Shown piece by piece: positions 1 through 7,100 of a DNA stretch of 11,558 bases (within the stretch, counting starts at the first letter, position 1; every line of letters starts with the position of its first letter). The DNA is from an uncultured Bacteroidales bacterium (GTDB lineage: Bacteria > Bacteroidota > Bacteroidia > Bacteroidales > P3). The notes beneath the pieces are model-generated. The model worked only from the letters and a program-made list of their open reading frames with translations, searched no databases and was not told where the DNA came from. The DNA is taken from contig CAMXAS010000025.1 in assembly GCA_947179195.1 (NCBI GenBank), positions 1-11,558 of the forward strand. Reading direction: 5' to 3'. Position numbers and translations under genes: made by a program.

Positions 1-1013
1 TGGTTTTCGCCCCCGTCGTAGAGGTCGGTATGGCTCGCGCCGGGCACGATGTACAACTCTTTGTTGTCGCCTTTGAGCAATTGATAGGCCGCCTCGCCGA
101 AGTAACGGGAGTGGGCCTTTTCGCCATGCACGATCAATACGGCGTTTTCCAATTCGCCGGCATATTCGAAGAACTTGAAGTTGAGGAAGGGCAACACGGA
201 AGTCGTGTTCCAGCCCTCGTTCGAGTTGAGCGAACGGCTGTGGTAGCCGCGCGGCGTCTTGTAATAGGCGTAGTAGTCTTTGACGAACTGCGGCGCATCG
301 TCGGGAAGCGGGTCAACCACGCCGCCGGCGCGCTGATACGTCCCCTTGCGGTAATCCTCGGTGCGTTGCGCGGCCAGGGCGGCCCGTTTGGCATTGCGTT
401 CCGCGGCCGTGTTCTCGCCATCGAAATAGCCGTTGGCGCTTACGCGCGTCATGTCGTACATCGTGGAAGCCACCGTGGCCTTGATACGCGGGTCGTTGAT
501 GGCGGCCTGAATGGCGATGCCGCCCCAGCCGCAGATGCCGAGCACACCGACGCGGGCGGTGTCCACGTCGTCACGGTTGAGCAGATAATCCACCGCCGCG
601 CTGAAATCCTCGGTATTGATGTCGGGCGAGGCCACATAACGCGGTTCTCCGCCGCTCTCGCCCGTATAGGAAGGGTCGAACGCGATGGTCAGAAAGCCGT
701 TCTCGGCCAGCGTCTGCGCGTAAAGCCCCGACACCTGTTCCTTGACCGCGCCGAAAGGCCCGCTCACGGCCACCGCCGCCAGCTTGCCGGTCGCGCCGGC
801 GGGTTTGTAGAGGTCGGCCGCCAACGTGAGGCCGTAACGGTTGTGGAACGTCACTTTCGCGTGTTCCACCTTCTCGCTTTTCGGGAATTTCTTATCCCAT
901 TCCTGCGTCAGATTCAATGTCGCCATATCTTCATGTTTTTGAGGCGCGCGGCAACCCGTCAGCCACAACGTGCCCATGAGCACCGCCGCCAAGATGGATG
1001 TTTTGGATTTCAT
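1..1013 (-). CDS. Lipoprotein alpha/beta hydrolase with Cys nucleophile (YcjY/dienelactone-hydrolase-like), C-terminus cut by window edge
   Basis: The frame reads from ATG at 1013 to the window edge, giving 337 residues with no stop, so the last few residues are missing. The N-terminus is a lipoprotein signal: basic start, hydrophobic stretch, lipobox LTGC with the lipidated Cys at residue 21. No acidic residues follow at +2 to +6, so a Bacteroidota surface-export signal is not evident and a periplasmic location is inferred. The nucleophile elbow GICGWGG (159-165) places Cys161 where most serine hydrolases have Ser. LIVHGEKAHSRYF (293-305) and GASHTDLY (325-332) supply the probable acid and His328. 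This pattern fits YcjY-like or dienelactone-hydrolase-like enzymes; the substrate (ester, lactone or thioester) is unknown. The gene lies 24 bp after ogt and seems to have its own promoter inside the end of ogt. Confidence is high for the fold, low for the substrate. Confidence 0.9.
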   Translation of the reverse strand, partial: MKSKTSILAAVLMGTLWLTGCRAPQKHEDMATLNLTQEWDKKFPKSEKVEHAKVTFHNRYGLTLAADLYKPAGATGKLAAVAVSGPFGAVKEQVSGLYAQTLAENGFLTIAFDPSYTGESGGEPRYVASPDINTEDFSAAVDYLLNRDDVDTARVGVLGICGWGGIAIQAAINDPRIKATVASTMYDMTRVSANGYFDGENTAAERNAKRAALAAQRTEDYRKGTYQRAGGVVDPLPDDAPQFVKDYYAYYKTPRGYHSRSLNSNEGWNTTSVLPFLNFKFFEYAGELENAVLIVHGEKAHSRYFGEAAYQLLKGDNKELYIVPGASHTDLYDGGEN

Positions 1014-1037
1014 ATCGTTATGTTTTTCCGTGATGTT

Positions 1038-1586
1038 TTACGTCTGGATTGACCCTGCAAATTTAAAGTTTAGCGTCCTTGTTTCCAAGGCCAGCAGGTA
1101 TTGTTTGACCGCCAGCCCGCCGCCATAGCCGGTCAGCGTACGGTCCGCGCCGATGACGCGGTGACAGGGGATGATGACCGAAAGGGCATTGGCGCCGTTG
1201 GCGTTGGCCACGGCCCGCACCGCGCCGGGCATCCCGATGCGCCGCGCCAATTCCCCGTAGGACACCGTTTCGCCGTAAGGGATATCGCACAACGCCCGCC
1301 ACACCGTCTCCTGAAAGGGGGTGCCGGCCAACGCCAACGGCAGGTCGAAGGCCGTGCGCGCGCCGCCGAAGAAGGCGTCCAACTGGGCGGCGGCCGCCGT
1401 CAATACCGGCGATTCGCCCGCTTCATACACGGCCGCAAACCGCCGTTGCAAACGCCTGTCCACCGCCTCGCGCGACTTGCCCGTGCGCCAGTCGCACAGG
1501 CAGAGCGCCTCGCCTAAAGCGCCGAGCAACAACCGTCCGCAGGGCGATTCATAATATCGGGTCGTAATGACGTGGGGTGACCGCAT
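1038..1586 (-). CDS. ogt: Methylated-DNA--[protein]-cysteine S-methyltransferase
   Basis: This 182-residue protein transfers the alkyl group from O6-alkylguanine (and O4-alkylthymine) to its own cysteine in a one-use repair reaction. The active-site motif PCHRV has the acceptor Cys at 141. Upstream are the DNA-binding helix-turn-helix segment, with Tyr110 in SYGELA and the arginine finger in AVRAVANANG (Arg124), and the substrate loop after the active site (GYGGGLAVKQYLL, 153-165). The length fits stand-alone Ogt with no Ada N-terminal zinc or AraC domain. I chose ATG at 1586. The frame stays open upstream to 1802, but that would run through the divergent promoter region and into the neighbouring receptor gene. 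An AAGGA sequence (1599-1595) lies 8 bases before this ATG, an unusually good Shine-Dalgarno site for this phylum, and a -7 element lies just beyond it. The stop TAA is at 1040-1038. Confidence 0.95.
   Translation of the reverse strand: MRSPHVITTRYYESPCGRLLLGALGEALCLCDWRTGKSREAVDRRLQRRFAAVYEAGESPVLTAAAAQLDAFFGGARTAFDLPLALAGTPFQETVWRALCDIPYGETVSYGELARRIGMPGAVRAVANANGANALSVIIPCHRVIGADRTLTGYGGGLAVKQYLLALETRTLNFKFAGSIQT
1058..1088 (-). promoter_or_regulatory. Probable Bacteroidota promoter for the lipoprotein hydrolase
   Basis: On the minus strand TAAATTTG (1065-1058) matches the -7 consensus TAnnTTTG exactly and is followed by C. A TTG (1088-1086) sits 20 bases upstream, at the spacing expected of the -33 element. 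Transcription would start near 1053 and leave a leader of about 39 bases before the ATG at 1013. Both elements lie inside the last codons of ogt, so the hydrolase could be expressed independently of ogt. This is a motif match only; no start site is mapped. Confidence 0.55.
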
Positions 1587-1604
1587 GGCATTTATCCTTC
1601 CGCG

Positions 1605-1612
1605 CAAAGATA
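1605..1612 (-). promoter_or_regulatory. -7 promoter element (TAnnTTTG) for ogt
   Basis: TATCTTTG on the minus strand (1612-1605), followed by C, is an exact match to the Bacteroidota -7 consensus and sits 18 bases before the ogt ATG. The leader would be only about 14 bases, with the AAGGA ribosome site close to its 5' end. I do not see a TTG or TTTG at the -33 distance, so the promoter may be weak or need an activator. Confidence 0.5.
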
Positions 1613-1663
1613 CGACATTACGGCCGAAATCCGTATGCGGCGGCGCACAAACAAAAAAAACAA

Positions 1664-1671
1664 TATCTTTG
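1664..1671 (+). promoter_or_regulatory. -7 promoter element (TAnnTTTG) for the TonB-dependent receptor
   Basis: TATCTTTG at 1664-1671, followed by C, matches the -7 consensus exactly and has the same eight bases as the divergent ogt element. It lies 25 bases before the first receptor ATG. An A8 tract (1653-1660) sits just upstream. No clear -33 TTTG is present at the right distance. The expected start is near 1676, giving a leader of about 20-33 bases depending on the ATG used. Confidence 0.5.
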
Positions 1672-1673
1672 CA

Positions 1674-1689
1674 GGGCGCTTGTGCGCCT
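1674..1689 (+). other. Small hairpin at the predicted 5' end of the receptor mRNA
   Basis: GGCGC (1675-1679) and GCGCC (1684-1688) form a perfect 5-bp GC stem around the loop TTGT, extendable by a G-U pair (1674/1689). It starts almost at the predicted transcription start and ends 7 bases before the first ATG. No T-run follows, so it is not a terminator. A 5'-terminal hairpin may stabilise the mRNA or influence translation; this is inference. Confidence 0.35.
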
Positions 1690-1696
1690 ATATTGA

Positions 1697-4063
1697 ATGA
1701 ACCGACGCATGAAAACCTCCATTCCGCATACCCTCCGGCGGCTGTTGGCCTTGACTTTGGCCAGCACGTTGCTGACCGCCCTCCCGGCGGCCGCCCCCGC
1801 ACAGACGGGCGCCGCCAAAGCCACCCCCAAGCAGACCCCGTCCGAAGCCAACTTCATCGGGCATATCCTCGACGCACAGACCGGCGAACACATCCCGTTC
1901 GCCACCGTCCTGATCGTGGGCACCACGATGGGGGCGGCCGCCGACGCCGAAGGCCACTTCCAACTCAACCACCTGCCCGTGCGGCCACTGACGCTGCGCT
2001 TCTCGGCCATGGGCTACGAGACGCACGAAATAGCCGTCTCGCCCCAAACCGGCAAGACCGAAAGCCTTGAAGTCCGGCTCAAACCCACGATGATAAGCCT
2101 GGAAAGCGTCGTCGTCACGGCCTCGCGCACCGAAACGACCAAGCGGCAGGCCGCCGGCGTCGTCAACGTGCTCACCCCGCTCCAGTTCGAACGCATGGCC
2201 TCCAACTCGTTGGCCGACGCGATGCAGTGCCAGCCCGGCCTGCGCGTGGAATACGACTGTCAGAACTGCGGCCTGCCGCAGCTGCGCATGAACGGCCTCG
2301 GCGGCGAATACACGCAGATGCTGTTGGACAGCCGCCCCATCTTCAGCGCGCTGTCGAACGTCTATGGTTTGGAACAACTCCCGCCCTCGATGATTGAGCG
2401 CGTGGAAATCATACGGGGCGGCGGCTCGGCCCTGTTCGGCGCCAACGCCATCGGCGGGGTCGTGAACATCATCACGAAAGAGCCGCTCAAGAACTCGGCC
2501 TCGCTGGGTCACACCACCTCCATCCTCGGCCATAACGCCTACGACTTCAACACCTCGCTCAACGCCTCGCTCGTCACGCCCGACTACAAGGCCGGCGTCT
2601 ATGTTTTCGGCATGGCGCGTCAGAGAAGCCCCTACGACCGCAACGAAGACGGCTTTTCCGAAATCCCGAAACTCAACTCGGCCACGCTCGGTTTCCGCGC
2701 CTATTACAAGCCCGGCACGCAGTCCAAAATCACGGCCGAATACCATCACATATACGAATACCGGCGCGGCGGCGACTCGCTGAACCGACCGCCCCATGAG
2801 GCCAACATCGCCGAAACGACGACGCACCACATCGACGGCGGCGGGCTCAAATACGAATATATGTCGAAAGACCTGCACCACCGGTTCAACATCTACGCCT
2901 CGGCGCAGAACATCGACCGCGACAGCTACTACGGCACCCAGCAAGACCCCAACGCCTACGGCAACACGTCCGACGTGACGGCCATCGCGGGCGGTCAATA
3001 TACTTACGCGTTCGACAAGCTGTGGTTCATGCCCGCCGAACTCTCGGCCGGCGTGGAATACAAATACAACGGCCTGCACGACGTCATCCTCGGCTATGGC
3101 CGCGACATGACGCAGGACGTGCATCTCGTGGGCGGCTACGTACAGAACGAATGGAAGACCGAACACGCCGGCATCCTGCTCGGCGTGCGCGTGGACAAAC
3201 ACAACCTGATGAAGAACGTCGTGGCCTCGCCGCGGGTCAATTTCCGCTACGAACCCTTCCACTGGCTCAACCTGCGCGCCGGCTATTCGAGCGGCTACCG
3301 CGCCCCGCAGGCCTACGACGAAGACCTGCACGTGGCCTCCGTGGGCGGCGAGGTGGCGTTGATTTCGTTAGACCCTGACCTGCGCCCCGAATACGCCCAT
3401 AGCGCGACGGCTTCGGTCGAATTCAACTTTTTGGAAAACAAATCCGTGCAATTCAGTTTCCTGGCCGAAGGCTTTTATACGAACCTGACGAACGTGTTCG
3501 CGCTGACGGAAAACGGCTACGACGCCGACGGCAACCTGTTGCTGTTGCGCACCAACGCGGCGGGCGCCTACGTGGGCGGCGTCAACTTCGAGCTGAACCT
3601 GGCCACGAAATGGAACCTCTCGTTCCAAGCCTCCTACACCTACCAGCAGAGCCGCTACACCGAGCCGTTCGTATGGTCGGAAGACCCCGCCATCGCGCCG
3701 ACGACAAAAATGTTCCGCTCCCCCGACCAATACGGCTTCGTCAGCGTGGCCTACGCCTTTTTCAAGGGCTTCGACTTCTCGCTGTCGGCCAACTTCACGG
3801 GCCCGATGCTCGTGGAACACTACGCCGGCTACGTGCCCGAAGACGTTGTGAAAACGACGCCCGTCTTCTGCGATATGGGCCTGCGGCTGTCTTACAAGTT
3901 AAAGGCGCTCAAGAGTTTGGAAATGGAATTCAGCGCCGGCATCAAGAACGTGCTGGATCAATATCAGAAAGACTTGGATATCGGCCCGTTGCGTGACGCC
4001 GGTTATATCTACGGCCCCAATCTGCCGCGCACCTATTTCGTCGGGTTGAAAATAAGCCTGTAA
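1697..4063 (+). CDS. TonB-dependent outer-membrane receptor (CarboxypepD-reg-like domain + plug + barrel)
   Basis: This 788-residue protein is a TonB-energised outer-membrane transporter. Order: signal peptide (to about 36, cleavage plausible after ALPAAAPAQ); carboxypeptidase-regulatory-like beta-sandwich (about 53-128); a likely TonB box near SLESVVVTA (134-142); a plug domain (about 145-262) with VEIIRGGGSALFGANAIGG (236-254) and NIITK; then a barrel to the C-terminus, ending TYFVGLKISL. The plug contains C178 and DCQNCG (187-192), a cysteine cluster where gated receptors usually bind ligand. No SusD-type partner is adjacent, and the plug resembles BtuB/FepA/Cir-type receptors more than SusC, so an iron, haem, cobalamin or metal complex is more likely than a glycan. 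The ligand is not determinable here. Start choice: ATG 1697 gives MNRRMKTS; ATG 1709 gives MKTS and an equally good signal peptide. Neither has a Shine-Dalgarno sequence. Confidence 0.93.
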   Translation: MNRRMKTSIPHTLRRLLALTLASTLLTALPAAAPAQTGAAKATPKQTPSEANFIGHILDAQTGEHIPFATVLIVGTTMGAAADAEGHFQLNHLPVRPLTLRFSAMGYETHEIAVSPQTGKTESLEVRLKPTMISLESVVVTASRTETTKRQAAGVVNVLTPLQFERMASNSLADAMQCQPGLRVEYDCQNCGLPQLRMNGLGGEYTQMLLDSRPIFSALSNVYGLEQLPPSMIERVEIIRGGGSALFGANAIGGVVNIITKEPLKNSASLGHTTSILGHNAYDFNTSLNASLVTPDYKAGVYVFGMARQRSPYDRNEDGFSEIPKLNSATLGFRAYYKPGTQSKITAEYHHIYEYRRGGDSLNRPPHEANIAETTTHHIDGGGLKYEYMSKDLHHRFNIYASAQNIDRDSYYGTQQDPNAYGNTSDVTAIAGGQYTYAFDKLWFMPAELSAGVEYKYNGLHDVILGYGRDMTQDVHLVGGYVQNEWKTEHAGILLGVRVDKHNLMKNVVASPRVNFRYEPFHWLNLRAGYSSGYRAPQAYDEDLHVASVGGEVALISLDPDLRPEYAHSATASVEFNFLENKSVQFSFLAEGFYTNLTNVFALTENGYDADGNLLLLRTNAAGAYVGGVNFELNLATKWNLSFQASYTYQQSRYTEPFVWSEDPAIAPTTKMFRSPDQYGFVSVAYAFFKGFDFSLSANFTGPMLVEHYAGYVPEDVVKTTPVFCDMGLRLSYKLKALKSLEMEFSAGIKNVLDQYQKDLDIGPLRDAGYIYGPNLPRTYFVGLKISL

Positions 4064-4066
4064 GAC

Positions 4067-4097
4067 TTTCAAATCCGGCTGTTTTTTCGTATTTTTG
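4067..4097 (+). promoter_or_regulatory. Probable promoter of the ileS operon
   Basis: TATTTTTG (4090-4097), followed by C, matches the -7 consensus TAnnTTTG exactly. TTTC (4067-4070) stands 19 bases upstream and differs by one base from the -33 TTTG. The element starts only a few bases after the receptor stop codon, so the ileS operon is probably transcribed separately from the receptor. The predicted start is near 4102, with a leader of about 45 bases. Confidence 0.6.
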
Positions 4098-4113
4098 CCC
4101 CTTATCGGTTCGG

Positions 4114-4131
4114 GCCTGTCGGCAGACGGGC
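4114..4131 (+). other. Hairpin in the ileS leader
   Basis: GCCTGTC (4114-4120) pairs with GACGGGC (4125-4131) as a 7-bp stem with one G-U pair and loop GGCA. It lies in the predicted 5' leader and ends 15 bases before the ileS ATG. No T-run follows. It is too short for a T-box, and I see no T-box specifier or antiterminator structure. A role in translation control is possible but unproven. Confidence 0.35.
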
Positions 4132-4146
4132 GGAAACACCACCATT

Positions 4147-7100
4147 ATGGGAAAATACAAAGAGTACAAACAGCTGGAAATGCCCCACATGGCCGAAGAA
4201 ATCGGCGCGTTTTGGGAACGGGAGCATATTTTCGAACAAAGTCTGAAAACCCGCGAGGGGCATAAGCCTTTCGTATTTTACGAAGGCCCTCCCTCCGCCA
4301 ACGGCGTGCCGGGCATCCACCACGTCATGGCGCGTACCATCAAGGACGTGTTCTGCCGTTACAAGACGCTGCGCGGCTTTCAGGTGGAACGCAAGGCCGG
4401 CTGGGATACGCACGGCCTGCCCGTGGAATTGGGCGTGGAAAAGACCCTCGGCATCACCAAAGAGGACATCGGCCATAAAATCAGCGTAGAGGAATACAAC
4501 CAATACTGCCGCAAGGAGGTCATGAAATACAAAGACCTTTGGGGCGAACTCACGCGCAAGATGGGCTATTGGGTCAACCTCGACGACCCTTACATCACGT
4601 TCGACAACAAATACATCGAAAGCGTCTGGTACCTGTTGCAGCAACTCTACAAGAAGGATTTGCTCTACAAGGGGTACAGCATCCAGCCGTATTCGCCGGC
4701 CGCCGGCACGGGTTTGAGCACGCACGAGCTGAACCAGCCCGGCTGCTACAAGAACGTGAAGGACAACACGCTGACGGCGCAGTTCAAGGTGGTGCGCGAC
4801 GCCGCTTCGGAAAAACTGTTCGCCGTGGCCAAGGGCACGCCCTATTTCCTCGCGTGGACGACCACGCCCTGGACGCTTTCGTCCAATACGGCCCTCTGCG
4901 TCCGCAAAGACATCGACTATGTGGCCGTGGCCACGTTCAACCCCTATACGTCCGAAGCCATTACGGTGGTCTTGTGCCGCGACCGCTTCAACGCTTACTT
5001 CCCCGAAAAGAACGCCGGTTTGGCCATGAGTGACTACAAGCCCGGCGACAAGGCGATTCCGTTTGAAATCCTGGCCGACTTCAAGGGCGCCGACCTCGTG
5101 GATATGCGTTACGAACAGCTGTTGCCCTACGCCCAGCCGACCGATGGCGACGCTTTCCGCGTTATCCACGGCGACTACGTCACCACCGAGGACGGTACGG
5201 GGATTGTCCATATCGCGCCCAGCTTCGGTGCGGACGACTACAAGGTGGCCAAACAGAGCGGCATCGGTTCGCTGACGCTCGTTGACAAGCAGGGCCGCTT
5301 CACGGCCGAGATGGGCGAATTCGCGGGCCGTTTCGTCAAGCCGCAATACGAACCCGACTACGACCCCAAGACGACGGAGCCCATCGACGTGGACATCATC
5401 GTCAAACTCAAGAAAGAGGGCCTGGCGTTCAAGACCGAGAAATACGAGCACGCCTACCCGCACTGCTGGCGTACCGACAAGCCCATCCTCTACTATCCGT
5501 TGGATTCGTGGTTCATCCGCACCACGGCCTGCAAGGCGCGCATGGCGGAACTCAACAAGACCATCAACTGGAAACCCGAAGCCACGGGTTCGGGCCGCTT
5601 CGGCAACTGGCTCGAAAACCTCGTGGACTGGAACCTCTCGCGTTCGCGCTTCTGGGGTATCCCGCTCCCGATTTGGGCCACCGAAGACCGCGCCGAAATG
5701 ATTTGCATCGGCTCCGTGGCCGAACTCAAGGCGGAAATCGACAAGGCGGTCAAGGCCGGCCTTATGACGGAGAACCCGCTCGCAGCCTTCGTCGAAAACG
5801 ACTTCTCGAAAGAGAACTACGACCGTTTCGACCTGCACCGTCCGTATGTGGACCGCATCACGCTCGTGTCGCCCTCGGGCAAGCCGATGAAACGCGAGAG
5901 CGACCTCATCGACGTATGGTTCGACAGCGGTTCGATGCCTTACGCGCAGCTGCACTACCCGTTTGAGAACAAAGAACGGTTCGGCCAGCGGTTCCCGGCC
6001 GACTTCATCGCCGAGGGCGTCGATCAGACGCGCGGCTGGTTCTTCACGTTGCACGCCATCGCCACGATGGTGTTCGACTCGGTGGCTTACCGCAACGTGG
6101 TGTCCAACGGCCTCGTGCTCGACAAGAACGGCAACAAGATGTCGAAACGCCTCGGCAACGCGGTCGATCCATTCCAGACCATCGCCCAATACGGCCCCGA
6201 CGCCACGCGCTGGTACATGATGACGAACGCGCAGCCGTGGGACAACCTCAAATTCGACGCCGAGGGCATCGCCGAGGTACAGCGCAAATTCTTCGGCACG
6301 TTGCACAACACTTACAGTTTCTTCGCGCTCTACGCCAACATCGACGGCTTCACCTACCAAGAGCCCGACGTGCCGGCGGCACAGCGTCCGGAAATAGACC
6401 GTTGGATTCTGTCGGAACTCAACACGCTCATCCGCTTGGTGACGGAAAGCTACGAAGACTTCGAACCGACGCGCGCGGGCCGTCTCATCCAACGCTTCAT
6501 AGACGAACACCTGAGCAACTGGTACGTGCGCCTCTCGCGCCGCCGTTTCTGGAAGGGCGACTACTCGCAGGACAAGATTTCGGCCTATCAGACGCTCTAT
6601 ACCTGCCTCATGACCGTGGCCAAACTCGCCTCGCCCATCGCGCCTTTCTTCTGCGAACGGCTTTACAAAGACCTCAACGAAGCCACCGGCAAGGAAACCT
6701 TTGCCTCGGTGCATCTGAGCGACTTCCCCGTTTGCGACCCCGCCCTCGTTGACCGGGCGCTGGAAACCCGTATGCAATGGGCGCAGCAATGCTGCTCAAT
6801 GGTGCTCTCGCTGCGCAAACGCAACAACTTGCGCGTGCGTCAGCCGCTCAAACGCATCATGATTCCCGTCGATGACACGGCCTTCATCCCGCAGATGGAG
6901 TCGGTCCGCCACCTGATTCTGTCGGAAGTCAACGTCAAGGATATGGAACTCATTACCGAGACCGACATCCTGACCAAGACCATCAAGCCGAACTTCAAGG
7001 CCTTGGGCCCGAAATACAGCAAACTCATGAAGCCCATCGCGGCCTTTATCGGCGGCATGGACCAGGCGGCCATCCGCCAATTGGAGAAAAACGGCTCGGT

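Noticed and set aside
30..1052. A 340-codon plus-strand open frame over the hydrolase
   Set aside because: Codon-aligned antisense of the lipoprotein hydrolase, which has a lipobox and all catalytic motifs; the plus-strand product resembles nothing known to me.
1587..1802. N-terminal extension of ogt by 72 residues
   Set aside because: It would cross both promoter elements and overlap the receptor start; the translated extension is unlike any Ogt or Ada N-terminal domain.
1688..3331. A 547-codon antisense open frame over the receptor gene
   Set aside because: Also codon-aligned with the receptor gene and explained by the same codon avoidance in GC-rich DNA; no domain recognised.
4054..4087. 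Intrinsic terminator after the receptor gene
   Set aside because: AGCC and GGCT can pair before a T6 run, but the stem is just 4 bp with a 19-base loop, and the T-run overlaps the ileS promoter spacer.
4098..4146. T-box riboswitch in the ileS leader
   Set aside because: The leader is only about 45 bases and lacks specifier loop, T-box sequence and terminator/antiterminator.
4102..6789. An 895-codon open frame on the minus strand across ileS
   Set aside because: Its codons align exactly with the ileS codons in antisense, so it is open merely because this stretch of ileS avoids TTA, CTA and TCA. The translation is Val/Arg/His-rich with no recognisable family, while the plus strand encodes a complete IleRS.
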